This document shows, in pieces, positions 25,985 to 35,317 of a stretch of DNA of 38,912 bases. How positions within the stretch are numbered: the stretch's first letter is position 1; every line of letters starts with the position of its first letter. The DNA is taken from positions 1 to 38,912 of the forward strand of contig NZ_CACYJE010000030.1 in the NCBI RefSeq assembly GCF_902774605.1, in the 5' to 3' direction. This DNA comes from an uncultured Methanobrevibacter sp. Its GTDB lineage: Archaea; Methanobacteriota; Methanobacteria; Methanobacteriales; Methanobacteriaceae. A program made the translations under genes and the position numbers. Below the pieces are notes generated by a model, which was not told the DNA's origin, made no database searches, and saw only the letters and a program-made list of their open reading frames with translations.

Positions 25985-27727
25985 TTAAGCCTCACTGCAT
26001 TGTTTAGTAATTGCGGATTGAATTTCTTCAATTTTTGCATCAAATTCCTCTTGTGGGATGTATTTCATTTTACCGATGTCTTCTTTAACAGGTAATGCTA
26101 CAATGTTTGCGATTGGAGCTCCTCTGTTAACTGCTGCAAGAGATTCTTTGTAGAATAATAAAATGGTTTTTAACATTTTGTACTGTTTATCTGGTGCACA
26201 GTATGTATCTACATCATCAAATGCGTTTTGTTGCAAGAAGTCTTCTCTTAACATACGGGTAGTTTCTAAAGTAGCTTGGTCAGTTTCTGGTAATGCATCA
26301 GGACCTACTAATTGTACAATTTCTTGTAACTCGGATTCTTTTTGCAGTAATCCCATAGCTTGGTCACGGGTTGCTCTCCAATCTGGAGCTACGTTTTCAG
26401 CCCACCATCCTTCGATACTGTCTACGTATAATGAGTAACTTTGTAGCCAGTCGATTGAAGGGAAGTGACGTTTATCTGCAAGGGATGCATCTAACGCCCA
26501 GAACACTTTACAGATACGTAAGGTGTTTTGTGTAACAGGTTCGGATAAGTCCCCACCAGGAGGTGATACTGCACCAACTACGGAAATTGAAGCCACATGA
26601 GGTTCGGTTCCGATAGTTTTTACCCTTCCAGCTCTTTCGTAGAATTGTGCTAATCTGGATGCTAAGTATGCTGGGTAACCTTCTTCCCCAGGCATTTCTT
26701 CTAACCTACCAGAAATTTCCCTCATAGCTTCAGCCCATCTTGAGGTTGAGTCTGCCATGAGCGCTACGTCGTAACCTTGGTCACGGTAGTATTCTGCGAT
26801 TGTAATACCAGTGTATACGCATGCTTCACGAGCTGCTACCGGCATGTTGGAAGTGTTTGCAATAAGAACTGTTCTGTCCATCAATGGGTTTCCAGTTTTA
26901 GGGTCGTCGAGGAATGGGAATTCGGTAAGTACTTCTGTCATTTCGTTACCACGTTCTCCACATCCGATATATACCACAATGTCTGCGTCTGCCCATTTAG
27001 CTAATTGTTGTTGTGTAACTGTTTTACCTGATCCGAAAGGACCTGGAATAGCAGCTGCTCCTCCTTTTGCTACGGAGAAGAAAGTGTCTTGTGCCCTTTG
27101 ACCAGTTACTAATGGTACATCTGGATCTAATTTTTCAATGTATGGACGACTTCTTTTTACAGGCCATTTTTGGAGCATTTGGATTTTTTCACCGTCAACT
27201 GCTGCAATGTCTTCTAATACAGTGTATTCGCCTTCTGCTGCGATTTCTGTAACTTCTCCCTCCATTGTTGGAGGAACCATGATTTTGTGTAAAACTGCAG
27301 TTGTTTCCTGTACTTCACCAAGTACGTCTCCGCCTTTTACTTTGTCTCCTACTTTAGCTACTGGTTTGAATGCCCATTTTTTCTCTTTGTTGATTGAGTC
27401 TACATCAATACCTCTTGCAATGAAGTCACCAGATTCTTCTCTGATGATTCTTAAAGGCCTTTGAATTCCGTCGAAAATAGAACTCATTACACCAGGACCG
27501 AGTTCTACTGACAATGGACCTCCAGTACATTCAACTACTTCACCCGGTTGAATACCGGCTGTTTCTTCGTATACTTGGATAGTTGCGGTGTCACCTTCTA
27601 ATTCGATGATCTCCCCGATAAGCTTTTCGTCACCTACCCTAACCATCTCAAGCATCTGAGCCCCTCTCATACCATCTGCAATAATAACAGGCCCAGCAAT
27701 CTTAATAATATTTCCTTCAATAATCAT
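25985..27727 (-). CDS. atpA: A-type ATP synthase catalytic subunit A
   Basis: The catalytic subunit of the A1 head, 580 residues. The P-loop is [13 protein letters not shown] (about residue 230), followed by [11 protein letters not shown], the Walker B region [22 protein letters not shown] (in part), and the [10 protein letters not shown] motif. The non-homologous bulge of about 90 residues typical of A/V-type A subunits is present (residues about 110-200). It overlaps the atpF end by four bases. No intein is present. Confidence 0.98.
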   Translation of the reverse strand: MIIEGNIIKIAGPVIIADGMRGAQMLEMVRVGDEKLIGEIIELEGDTATIQVYEETAGIQPGEVVECTGGPLSVELGPGVMSSIFDGIQRPLRIIREESGDFIARGIDVDSINKEKKWAFKPVAKVGDKVKGGDVLGEVQETTAVLHKIMVPPTMEGEVTEIAAEGEYTVLEDIAAVDGEKIQMLQKWPVKRSRPYIEKLDPDVPLVTGQRAQDTFFSVAKGGAAAIPGPFGSGKTVTQQQLAKWADADIVVYIGCGERGNEMTEVLTEFPFLDDPKTGNPLMDRTVLIANTSNMPVAAREACVYTGITIAEYYRDQGYDVALMADSTSRWAEAMREISGRLEEMPGEEGYPAYLASRLAQFYERAGRVKTIGTEPHVASISVVGAVSPPGGDLSEPVTQNTLRICKVFWALDASLADKRHFPSIDWLQSYSLYVDSIEGWWAENVAPDWRATRDQAMGLLQKESELQEIVQLVGPDALPETDQATLETTRMLREDFLQQNAFDDVDTYCAPDKQYKMLKTILLFYKESLAAVNRGAPIANIVALPVKEDIGKMKYIPQEEFDAKIEEIQSAITKQCSEA

Positions 27728-28041
27728 TTAACCATCTCTACCCCAATAACTCTTTTAATAAGGTCATTTATTTGATCAGATGAACCTTCTGAGGACCCAT
27801 CTTTATCTGGTATTTCAATTATCATTGGTAAAACACTAGAACCAATTTTCCTATTAATATGATTTCTTATTTCATTAGCCATTAATTGGGTAATGATAAT
27901 AATTGAAATTTCATCATCTAAAAATTTATCAAAAGCTGCGATAGCTTCTTCAGGAGTATTAACTACTTCCGCTTGTTTGACACCACCTAATCTAAATCCT
28001 GAAACAGTGTCAATATCACCTATAATTGCTACTGAACTCAT
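27724..28041 (-). CDS. atpF: A-type ATP synthase subunit F
   Basis: A small Rossmann-like shaft subunit, 105 residues, starting [19 protein letters not shown], with [20 protein letters not shown] following and an IPD segment near the C terminus. It sits with D in the rotor. The gene overlaps atpC (four bases) and atpA (four bases), so the three are translated in a chain. Confidence 0.96.
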   Translation of the reverse strand: MSSVAIIGDIDTVSGFRLGGVKQAEVVNTPEEAIAAFDKFLDDEISIIIITQLMANEIRNHINRKIGSSVLPMIIEIPDKDGSSEGSSDQINDLIKRVIGVEMVK

Positions 28042-29192
28042 ATTAACATCTCCATGATTTTAGAATTAGGGAAGTCTGCTTCTCTTTTTGCTCTTGCAAT
28101 AATTTTTAAATTCTTAATTTCATTTTCTTTTTGACTTAAATAACCAATAATTGGACCAATTCCTAATGGTTTTTTAGAAGCTAAAGATTTTGAGTAATCA
28201 GAAGCGTATGTGTCTAAAGCCTTTTCGAACACTGCAACTGAACCGGTATCGTTGTATACTGGCATCACGTCAGTTAAAGCTTCAGCATATTTTGTTCCTT
28301 CTAATCCAGAAACTACGTTTGTAACGTCCGGGGATTCCATTAAATCTTTGAGTTTCCATTCACGTAATTGGTATCCTTCTTCTAATATATAAGGAGAGAT
28401 TGCATCATAATCAAGGCCATCTTCTTTTGCCCTTATAATTAGTTTTAGATTAGCTACATCGACTTGTGTTCCCACATATGAGTATAATATCTGTTTGTTT
28501 TCATCGGAAGGAACATCAGTAGAACGTAATAATTTGCCTAAGTAATATTTATCTAAAGCTGATTCTAATGGAAGAATCATTTTAGTATCTTCATATTGTG
28601 GAAGAGCATCTTCTAGTGCTGTTGAATATTCAGTGTTGTCTAAACTTGTTACAATGTCAGTCACGCTTTCGGAGTCTGCCAAGGAATCCAGGTCTTCGTA
28701 CAGTGATCCGCAAGGAATTAATAATTCTCTTGTTTCGTCAGCTGTAAGGCCTACTTCTTTAGCTGTTAAAAGGCTTTTTATGTTGTCGATGTCTGCTTTT
28801 TTAGACATGACATCAAAAGGCTTTTTAATGTCCTTTGGAGCTAATCTTGCAACGAAGTCGTAGGTATTAGCACGTTCAACGTCTAATGCCTTGTCGAGTG
28901 GATATTCATCTAACACGTCAGCATAGTCAGGAGTATTTTTGAGGTAATTCTCAACTTCTTCAACGTTGTTGGTTTCAACAAGTTCAGAAATTTGTTTTTC
29001 ATCAAATAATCTTCCTTTTCTTGCTCTTACTCTTGCACTTGGGTTAAGATAAGGATAAATGTCCAAAATTGGTCTGGATGTAATGATTACAACTACTGCA
29101 CCAACAACAAGTATTGCGATTACACAGAACACTAGGAATGTTTCTTGTGTAAGCCCAACAGAACTTATTAATGTTGCAATTCCATCTGCCAT
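28038..29192 (-). CDS. atpC: A-type ATP synthase subunit C with N-terminal membrane helix
   Basis: Subunit C (AC39/d-like) is the cone that couples the shaft to the c ring. 384 residues. The core begins near residue 45 with YPYLNPSARVRARKGRLF and contains three repeated helical units, with LKLIIRAKEDGL and LKIIARAKREADFP at the inner-helix positions. Ahead of the core is an extra hydrophobic helix (about residues 18-39, TFLVFCVIAILVVGAVVVII). Minimal subunit C proteins lack this, so it may anchor the cone in the membrane or sit in the c-ring pore. From memory a similar extension occurs in other Methanobacteriales; I could not check that. Confidence 0.93.
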   Translation of the reverse strand: MADGIATLISSVGLTQETFLVFCVIAILVVGAVVVIITSRPILDIYPYLNPSARVRARKGRLFDEKQISELVETNNVEEVENYLKNTPDYADVLDEYPLDKALDVERANTYDFVARLAPKDIKKPFDVMSKKADIDNIKSLLTAKEVGLTADETRELLIPCGSLYEDLDSLADSESVTDIVTSLDNTEYSTALEDALPQYEDTKMILPLESALDKYYLGKLLRSTDVPSDENKQILYSYVGTQVDVANLKLIIRAKEDGLDYDAISPYILEEGYQLREWKLKDLMESPDVTNVVSGLEGTKYAEALTDVMPVYNDTGSVAVFEKALDTYASDYSKSLASKKPLGIGPIIGYLSQKENEIKNLKIIARAKREADFPNSKIMEMLI

Positions 29193-29207
29193 AATTTATC
29201 CTCCTAA

Positions 29208-29825
29208 TTATTTAAATAATATTTCAGCAACTTCACTACGTAAGATACTTTTAAATCTTTCTAATCTAGCTTCAATTGTATTATTTACTTCAATATCTCC
29301 ATTAACGGTTTTTAAAATAGCTCCGCCCATAGCGTCAATTGGTTCACCTAATGTGAAAGTGACATCTTCTAACTGGAAGGAGTCTGAACCATTTGCAGAT
29401 AATTCGCTTTTAAGTTGATTTGTATCAGCTTCATTTAATTGGATAATTAAATCTTTACTACCAATTTCATCAGCAGCTTCTTTAATCATTTTACTTAAAG
29501 AATCTTCATATTCTTCATCACCAGAAGAAGCTTTAACTTTTAATTCTCCAATAGCTTGATTGAAAGCAGCTTCTATAACTTCTTCTTTAGCGCCTAATTC
29601 TGCTCTACGAGCATTCATCTTAGCTTCAGAGATAATTTGCTGATATCTCATATCAGATTGTTTTTTACCATTTTCTAAAATTTTAGTTTTTTCGGCTTCT
29701 GCAGTTTTTTCAGCATTTGCTTGAATTGCTGTAACTTCAGCGTTGGCATCTTGAATGATTACATCAGCTTTCTCTTGGGCTACAGACATTATACTTTCAA
29801 CAATTTTGCTTGTGCCTGCGCTCAT
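29208..29825 (-). CDS. atpE: A-type ATP synthase subunit E
   Basis: The peripheral-stalk subunit that pairs with H and caps the A1 head; 205 residues. The N-terminal half is a long Ala/Glu/Lys coiled coil (residues 1-100), and the C-terminal half is a globular domain with GGAILKTVNGDIEVNNTIEARLER. GGAGGCAATTT lies before the ATG. Located between atpK and atpC. Confidence 0.93.
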   Translation of the reverse strand: MSAGTSKIVESIMSVAQEKADVIIQDANAEVTAIQANAEKTAEAEKTKILENGKKQSDMRYQQIISEAKMNARRAELGAKEEVIEAAFNQAIGELKVKASSGDEEYEDSLSKMIKEAADEIGSKDLIIQLNEADTNQLKSELSANGSDSFQLEDVTFTLGEPIDAMGGAILKTVNGDIEVNNTIEARLERFKSILRSEVAEILFK

Positions 29826-29838
29826 ATAAATTGCCTCC

Positions 29839-30324
29839 TTAACCTAAGATTCCACCGAATACCATGAGTAAAATAGCAATCAAGAAACCGTAAATAGCCT
29901 GAGTTTCTGGTAAAGCGGAGAAAATAATACCACGAGCAAACATATCATTGTCTTCTACAATTGCTCCTACAGAGGATGCTGCTGCCATACCTTGTCCCAT
30001 ACCGGAACCTAAACCAGCAAATCCGATGGATGCACCTACACCGATAGCAACAATACCTGCTTCGGTAGGTAATCCTTGTCCTCCTCCTAATAATCCGGAG
30101 AATACTAATAATAAGATTGCAACCAAGAAACCGTAAATAGCCTGAGTTTCTGGTAATGCAGAGAAAATAATACCTCTTGCAAACATGTCATTGTCTTCTG
30201 CTACTGCACCGACAGATCCAGCAGCTGCCATACCTTGCCCTAAACCGGAACCTAATCCAGCAAAACCAATTGCTACTCCAGCACCAATAGCTGCTAAAGC
30301 AGTACCTAAAGCAATTTCTACCAT
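29839..30324 (-). CDS. atpK: A-type ATP synthase subunit K (duplicated c subunit)
   Basis: The rotor ring proteolipid. 161 residues form two tandem hairpins (four membrane helices), each with GLGSG-x-GQGMAAA in the first helix and FSALPETQAIYGFL in the second. The essential carboxylate is present twice (Glu59 and Glu140), each with adjacent Thr-Gln and an upstream Gln (Gln30, Gln111). These match the sodium ligands known from Enterococcus NtpK (Leu61, Thr64, Gln65, Gln110, Glu139), so sodium coupling is likely, with two ion sites per chain. The two DNA halves are also strikingly alike, including 33 identical bases. A 71-base gap separates it from atpI, and AAAGGTGA precedes its ATG. Confidence 0.96.
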   Translation of the reverse strand: MVEIALGTALAAIGAGVAIGFAGLGSGLGQGMAAAGSVGAVAEDNDMFARGIIFSALPETQAIYGFLVAILLLVFSGLLGGGQGLPTEAGIVAIGVGASIGFAGLGSGMGQGMAAASSVGAIVEDNDMFARGIIFSALPETQAIYGFLIAILLMVFGGILG

Positions 30325-30395
30325 ATTTATTCACCTTTGAAATAATATTGATTTTTTTAAATTTTATTTTAAGATATTAAATGAAAAATTTTTAA

Positions 30396-32396
30396 TTATT
30401 TAATTTTAGTAAATGTTCTTTTTGCTTTGAAAGCTTCGAATTTACCTTTACCTTCCATGAAGAATTGTGAGAAGAACTCTACATAGTTAAGACGTAAAGC
30501 GTTAATAAATGCACCTAATACTTGGAAAGCGAAGTTTGCAATATGACCAAATATGAATACGAATACTGCAAGCACAACACCTGCAAATGGAATCATTTGA
30601 TCTAACATTTGTGCTAAGATGTTTACTGTCATAGCAATACCACCAGTAGCTAAACATAATGCTAAAAGACGAGCGTAGGACAATACATCACCCATGTAAC
30701 CGAAGATATCCATTACACCGTATGCACCGTTAGCCCATACTAACATTCCAATAGTTGCAATTACTAAAATTCCTCCAAGGACCATTCCAATCATGCCTAT
30801 TGCAGGCATCATGAATCCTAAGGCAAGTAAGATAATACCAGCTTCAAATACAAACCAACAAATTTGAGAACCGATAGCTTCTTTCTTGTTTCCGTATCTT
30901 AAGTTGTTGATAGCACCTAATATGAATCCTATATTGGTGTAGATAAGACCTACAATGATAGCGATTATCAAGATAGTGTCTGGGTGTACGAACGCTTCAA
31001 CTGCAGGGATTACAGTTGGTAAACGGAAACCAGCTATTCTTTCTGGGAAGTCCCCAATAAAACCATTGGTTATCAAACCTAGTACAACGGCCCACAGACC
31101 TGACCAGATTAAGATCCAACCGAATGAATGCATTGATTCTTTAACTTTACCCATACCTCTTAACAGGACTACACCAATAGCTGCTACAACTAAACCGTAA
31201 ACTGCATCGGTTAAACAGAAACCGAAGAAGAATGGGAATGTGATTGCAACAAATATTGTTGGGTCCATTGCATTGTAACGTACCGGAGAGTACATATCAA
31301 CAAGGTATTCGAAAGGTTTTGCATACCATCCGTTTTGTTGTAGAACTGGAACATTTTCATCATCAGTACCTTCAACCTCTATTGTTTCAAAGGCACAATG
31401 TCCGTCAGAACTTTTTTCAACCAATTGTTCAACCTTTTCGGTATCCTTTACAGGCACCCATGCTTCAAGAACGTAAGCGTCTTTGGTTTGAACAAAAGAG
31501 GAAAGGATTTCGTTCTTTTCTTTTTCATTTTCTAATTGTTCTTTGAGTGCTAATATATCATCGTCCCATTGTTCCGCAACTGCCCTTAATTCTGATTTGA
31601 CAGATGCTCTTTCGGATTCAATGGTTAAGAGTCTTGAATCAGCATTTGAAATGATTTGTTGAGGGGTTCCTTCAACGTCACCTACTTCAATTTTCTCAAA
31701 GTCAAACTTACGAAGTGTTGAATAAACATCATCACTATATTCATTTAATGTTACCACTACGATGATTTCTCCCTCTTTATCATCGCTTGGAACAGTAAAT
31801 ATTTCTAATTCATCAGTCAAGTTACTTAATTCATTTTTGATTTCTGAAGCAGATCCAGCATTAATCCTTCCAACAGTAGTAGAAGTGTACTTAGAATCTT
31901 TTAAGTCAGCTAAATTCATGTCAAAATTGGATAAGCGATTAGCCAAACTTTTATTAGACTGTAGTTCACTTGTTTCAGCGTCGAGTGCGGCCAGTTTTCC
32001 TTCAATCACGCTTGTTTTAGCTTCTACCTGGGATAAAGTGTCTTCAGCTTTTGCAATAAAAGCTTCAGTGTCTAGTTTCTCTACTTCTTTTTGAACAGGT
32101 AAATCTGGACTAATAAAAGACATTAAAGTGTCCTTTAACCCATGGCCTTCTGATAAAGAATTTCCTAATAGTTCAGATATACCGTTTGTTTTCATGAGAA
32201 GTGAAGATAACTTACCAGTGTAGGGAGTGGCTTTTGAAGGAGTTACTAACTCCGCTAATTCAGGATCTTGCTGAATGCTGTCAGAAATATCACTGATTTG
32301 TATGAGTCCTGACTCGTGGAGAGCGTCCACTGTAGGTGCTACATACTTATCCAGTGTAACAATTCTAATTTTACGCATTCTAGCTGTCTTGAACAT
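30396..32396 (-). CDS. atpI: A-type ATP synthase subunit I (a subunit)
   Basis: The membrane stator that provides the ion half-channels. 666 residues: an N-terminal cytoplasmic half (about 1-360) with coiled coil that joins the peripheral stalks, and a C-terminal membrane half with about eight helices. The conserved essential arginine is Arg635 in INALRLNYVEFFSQFF, which faces the Glu of the c ring. Also typical are PTIFVAITFPFFFGFCLTDAVYG and YLLSYARLLALCLATGG-like VLSYARLLALCLATGGIA. It follows atpH by 11 bases. Confidence 0.96.
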   Translation of the reverse strand: MFKTARMRKIRIVTLDKYVAPTVDALHESGLIQISDISDSIQQDPELAELVTPSKATPYTGKLSSLLMKTNGISELLGNSLSEGHGLKDTLMSFISPDLPVQKEVEKLDTEAFIAKAEDTLSQVEAKTSVIEGKLAALDAETSELQSNKSLANRLSNFDMNLADLKDSKYTSTTVGRINAGSASEIKNELSNLTDELEIFTVPSDDKEGEIIVVVTLNEYSDDVYSTLRKFDFEKIEVGDVEGTPQQIISNADSRLLTIESERASVKSELRAVAEQWDDDILALKEQLENEKEKNEILSSFVQTKDAYVLEAWVPVKDTEKVEQLVEKSSDGHCAFETIEVEGTDDENVPVLQQNGWYAKPFEYLVDMYSPVRYNAMDPTIFVAITFPFFFGFCLTDAVYGLVVAAIGVVLLRGMGKVKESMHSFGWILIWSGLWAVVLGLITNGFIGDFPERIAGFRLPTVIPAVEAFVHPDTILIIAIIVGLIYTNIGFILGAINNLRYGNKKEAIGSQICWFVFEAGIILLALGFMMPAIGMIGMVLGGILVIATIGMLVWANGAYGVMDIFGYMGDVLSYARLLALCLATGGIAMTVNILAQMLDQMIPFAGVVLAVFVFIFGHIANFAFQVLGAFINALRLNYVEFFSQFFMEGKGKFEAFKAKRTFTKIK

Positions 32397-32407
32397 ATAA
32401 TCTCACA

Positions 32408-32722
32408 CTACAAAATATTTTTGACAATTATTGAAGCAGCTTCATCTACATTTGCCATAGCCTTGTCCTTTAAAGCTTGAACATCTTTTTTGGACTGCGC
32501 AGCAATAGATTGAGCCTCTTTTTTAGCTTTATCTTCTGCATCAAAAACAGTATCTTTCGCGTCGTCTTCTGCTGCTAGCTTAGCTTGGGAAATAATTTCT
32601 TCAGCTTTAACTTGTGATTCAGCGATTAAGTCCTTGGATTGGGACTCTGAATCAATAATGAGTTGTTCAGCATCAGATTCAGCTTTTTTTATCATTGCGA
32701 TTGCGTCTGATATCTCTGCCAT
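32408..32722 (-). CDS. atpH: A-type ATP synthase subunit H
   Basis: The peripheral-stalk partner of subunit E, 104 residues, almost entirely alpha-helical and charged with heptad Ala/Glu/Lys patterns (AESDAEQLIIDSESQSKDL). First gene of the operon; promoter and GGTGA Shine-Dalgarno lie directly upstream. Confidence 0.92.
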   Translation of the reverse strand: MAEISDAIAMIKKAESDAEQLIIDSESQSKDLIAESQVKAEEIISQAKLAAEDDAKDTVFDAEDKAKKEAQSIAAQSKKDVQALKDKAMANVDEAASIIVKNIL

Positions 32723-32755
32723 AATTAATCACCATGGTGTACTTATTTTTGTTGT

Positions 32756-32771
32756 GTAATATATATATCTT
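32756..32771 (-). promoter_or_regulatory. promoter of the atpHIKECFABD operon
   Basis: On the minus strand AAAGATATATATATTAC gives a purine-rich B-recognition element followed by a long TATA box, ending about 33 bases before the atpH ATG, with GGTGATTAATT just before the ATG. Confidence 0.6.
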
Positions 32772-32887
32772 TTACTATTCAATTTTGATTAGACTTCGTA
32801 AAATTGTATTTTGAATTAAAAAAAGTATTTAAAAAATAATAATTACATGAAAAAATTTTATAAAAAAAAGAATAAAAGATAAATAAA

Positions 32888-33238
32888 TTATCTATAGAAC
32901 CATTTCAATATACTAGGAGGTAATTTCTGCAAATAAGCAAGGATAGCAATGATAACTATAATTAGACCCACAATAACAAAGCCTAAATTGTATGGATGAG
33001 CCAGTAGCATATACCCACTTACACCTATGACGATACCTTCAAAGAAAAACACTGCCTTGGTCCATCCGGGATTGAACAGTATGATGAAGTATGCGATTGC
33101 AATCAGAATCAGTATAATTGCGGTGGCCATGACATCATTGGTTATTGGCTGGTGCCTTAGGAATGGTGCTATCGCCCATACTATCAGCATTAACGCCAAC
33201 ATTACACCTAGCAATTTAAACATTTTAATGTTCGCCAT
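32888..33238 (-). CDS. four-helix membrane protein of unknown function
   Basis: A 116-residue integral membrane protein with four helices (about 9-27, 36-56, 61-80 and 84-103) and little soluble sequence, ending KLPPSILKWFYR. Family not recognised. It lies 165 bases upstream of atpH on the same strand; the gap contains T tracts on the minus strand that may terminate it and the atp promoter, so it is probably a separate unit. It is divergent from the gene at 33293. Confidence 0.7.
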   Translation of the reverse strand: MANIKMFKLLGVMLALMLIVWAIAPFLRHQPITNDVMATAIILILIAIAYFIILFNPGWTKAVFFFEGIVIGVSGYMLLAHPYNLGFVIVGLIIVIIAILAYLQKLPPSILKWFYR

Positions 33239-33262
33239 AATGAAAAGTTAGTCATTCATAAT

Positions 33263-33269
33263 ATTTATA
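33263..33269 (+). promoter_or_regulatory. TATA box for the gene at 33293
   Basis: TTTATAT is centred about 27 bases before the ATG at 33293, and no Shine-Dalgarno is present; a leaderless transcript is likely. Confidence 0.5.
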
Positions 33270-33292
33270 TCATTTTGTATAAACTATTAAAT

Positions 33293-33622
33293 ATGGAAAG
33301 AGCAGTTTGGATTATTTTAAATAAGAATTTTTCACTTACCCTTGACGGCGAAATGCTGAACGGCAAGGTGGTCGACATGAAATTCTCACCTGGCAATGAC
33401 TTGTGGACCGGTGAACTTCCGCGCTTGGGTTTCAGCGATGAGAATGTTCAAAACGATTATGATGAGTTCATCACTGACATATCGACACTGTTTTCAGAGC
33501 CGACTGTTGACGAGGTCTTGATTAATGCGAAACTCGGTGAGGAATCCGAGTACCTCAACTGTGAAAACCCATTGCTGATAAGGAAAATTGAAGAATACAG
33601 CGTTGATGAAATCATAGGATAG
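33293..33622 (+). CDS. hypothetical acidic soluble protein
   Basis: A 109-residue acidic protein without membrane helix or cysteine pair, beginning MERAVWIILNKNFSLTLDGE and ending in an Asp/Glu-rich helix. Family not recognised. I choose the ATG at 33293 over an upstream in-frame TTG at 33275 because a TATA box at the leaderless distance precedes the ATG. Its 3' end overlaps the convergent gene by 11 bases. Confidence 0.65.
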   Translation: MERAVWIILNKNFSLTLDGEMLNGKVVDMKFSPGNDLWTGELPRLGFSDENVQNDYDEFITDISTLFSEPTVDEVLINAKLGEESEYLNCENPLLIRKIEEYSVDEIIG

Positions 33623-33950
33623 CTGTCGCCTTCATCATGACCTCATCCATTGTGTTGAACTGCAAATCCTCACCGTCCTCCCCTTTTGTTTCAGTCGTAA
33701 TCAAAACATTTGGAGATGCCCACAGGAAGGAATATGTGAAATAGATTACATTTATGAATATCGCAACGGAGAGAAACATCAGCGCGACAATCAAGCATAC
33801 CACATGAATCAAGACATTGCCGTATCTTCTGCGCTTCATCAATATGAAGTTATCCTGTTTTTCTATTGTTTTAAATTTATTTTCTAACAATTCCGCAGAT
33901 ATCCTATCCATATCCTCAGAATCGTTAGCCTTTAAGATAAATAAACTCAT
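33612..33950 (-). CDS. membrane protein with N-terminal soluble domain
   Basis: A 112-residue protein: residues 1-42 are a small soluble domain (SLFILKANDSEDMDRISAEL...), followed by KRRR and one or two hydrophobic helices (about 46-80), then a polar tail. Family not recognised. The ATG lies three bases after the nitroreductase stop, so it is probably the last gene of the right-edge operon. Confidence 0.65.
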   Translation of the reverse strand: MSLFILKANDSEDMDRISAELLENKFKTIEKQDNFILMKRRRYGNVLIHVVCLIVALMFLSVAIFINVIYFTYSFLWASPNVLITTETKGEDGEDLQFNTMDEVMMKATAIL

Positions 33951-33953
33951 TTT

Positions 33954-34463
33954 CTAATCCATGTATACAACGAATTCATCCAATTCTTTTCTAGGAGTGT
34001 CCCTAGGCTCGGCATTTCCGTAACCTAACGGTGTGAACAATACAACTTCCTCGTTCTCATCAAGGTTGAGGAATTCATGAGCCCTGTACTTTTTGAAGGC
34101 CCCAATATAGCATGTTCCAAGCCCAACGTCTGCGGCTGCAAGAATCATGTGGTCCATCACAATAGTTGCATCAATGTCTGCAATGTTCTTCTGGTCCCAT
34201 GGCCTGGTCCATGCCTTATTCTTTATTCCAACAACTGCCAGGACCAATGGCGCTTCCACGAACCATTTTGCAGAGTAGATTTCAGACAATTCGTCTTTAT
34301 ACTTTTTAGTGTCAATCACATAAACTTTAAAAGGCTGTGCGTTAACGCCTGTTGGCGCTATGGTTGCCGCTTTTAAAACGTATTCCAATTTTTCCTTTTC
34401 AACTTCCTTGTCAAGGTATCCCCTTACACTGTATCTTTCATTTATCACGTCAATGAATTCCAT
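33954..34463 (-). CDS. nitroreductase family protein
   Basis: A 169-residue FMN-dependent nitroreductase, single-domain type that works as a homodimer. The FMN-binding N terminus is RYSVRGYLDKEV, followed by APTGVNAQPFKVYVI and, in the second half, AAADVGLGTCYIGAF and a C-terminal LGYGNAEPRDTPRK, the family's usual L-G-Y-P-x-E element. GGGAGGAAAA lies inside the 3' end of the citrate-synthase-like gene, one base before this start, so translation is coupled. As part of the acid operon it may supply or consume reducing equivalents, but the substrate is unknown. Confidence 0.88.
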   Translation of the reverse strand: MEFIDVINERYSVRGYLDKEVEKEKLEYVLKAATIAPTGVNAQPFKVYVIDTKKYKDELSEIYSAKWFVEAPLVLAVVGIKNKAWTRPWDQKNIADIDATIVMDHMILAAADVGLGTCYIGAFKKYRAHEFLNLDENEEVVLFTPLGYGNAEPRDTPRKELDEFVVYMD

Positions 34464-34464
34464 T

Positions 34465-35265
34465 TTATTTTCCTCCCATGTACTCTATGTCATCAAGGTC
34501 GCAGAATCTTCGAAATTCCTCTTCATCCATATGTTCCTCATGAATATGGGCGATTATTCCAGGCACCCTTCCTATGATGAACACTCCCAATCCCAATTCA
34601 GGGTCAAAACCCAGATCAGACAGGATTGCTGCGTTTGCACCATCCACATTCAGCCTTACGCCTTTTTTCTCATGCACCAAGTCTTGCAAAGCCAATGCCA
34701 GTTTAATATGAGGGCCTATGAAACCTTCTTTGATTGCAACCTCTATCAGTTTATCGGCTCTCGGGTCGGTACTGTGATACCTGTGGCCGAAACCAGGAAC
34801 CTTCTTTCCCTTAATGACATAATCCTTATAGATGTCTATGGCCAAGCTTGCGATTTGCTTATTGTCAATGTCCGGATCATCAATTAAGCGTGCGGAGTTA
34901 ATGCTTGATTGGTATAGCTCCATTGCCTTTTCAATGGCGCCGGCATGCTTATGGCCAAATGACAATAATGCCCCGGCCACGGCTGAATTTACTGGAGAGC
35001 CTGATGAGGCAATCAATCGTGCAGTCTGAGTGCTTGGAGGGGTTACGCCATGGTCGCAGAATGAAACCAGGACATGATTGAAAATCCTGCTTTGCTTGAC
35101 TGACGGCAATTTACCCTTCAATAAAAGGTAAACCATGTCACTATAGCGGATTTTTTCAATTAAATTCCTTTGATTGTAACCTCTGGTAACCAGCTTATCC
35201 TTTTCAACTTTTGTTATGGCAGTTTTTAAAGACTTTGGATTGACTTTAAAATTATTTTCTTGCAT
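34465..35265 (-). CDS. short citrate synthase / citryl-CoA lyase-like protein
   Basis: A 266-residue member of the citrate synthase fold, lacking the long N-terminal domain of full citrate synthases and thus closer to short citryl-CoA lyases. The catalytic triad positions are filled: His107 in GHKHAGA, His161 in GFGHRYHSTDPRA and Asp208 in RLNVDGANAAIL; the CoA-side GRVPGIIAHIHEE is present. Members condense or cleave CoA thioesters of citrate-like acids. Neighbours (fumarase-like, PrpD-like) imply a substituted citrate or malate skeleton. A separate promoter may lie in the 52-base gap upstream. Confidence 0.85.
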   Translation of the reverse strand: MQENNFKVNPKSLKTAITKVEKDKLVTRGYNQRNLIEKIRYSDMVYLLLKGKLPSVKQSRIFNHVLVSFCDHGVTPPSTQTARLIASSGSPVNSAVAGALLSFGHKHAGAIEKAMELYQSSINSARLIDDPDIDNKQIASLAIDIYKDYVIKGKKVPGFGHRYHSTDPRADKLIEVAIKEGFIGPHIKLALALQDLVHEKKGVRLNVDGANAAILSDLGFDPELGLGVFIIGRVPGIIAHIHEEHMDEEEFRRFCDLDDIEYMGGK

Positions 35266-35298
35266 TTCTAAAACCTTTAACCTTAATCTTAAATACTT

Positions 35299-35311
35299 TT
35301 ATAATACTATA
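35299..35311 (-). promoter_or_regulatory. possible internal promoter in the acid operon
   Basis: Minus-strand GTTTATATAGTAT lies 34-46 bases before the citrate-synthase-like ATG, in the only sizeable gap inside the downstream half of the operon. Confidence 0.35.
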
Positions 35312-35317
35312 TAAACT

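Noticed and set aside
26163-27464. Several plus-strand ORFs antisense to atpA
   Set aside because: They are shadow frames of a strongly conserved gene, have Ser/Cys-rich unnatural composition and no start signals.
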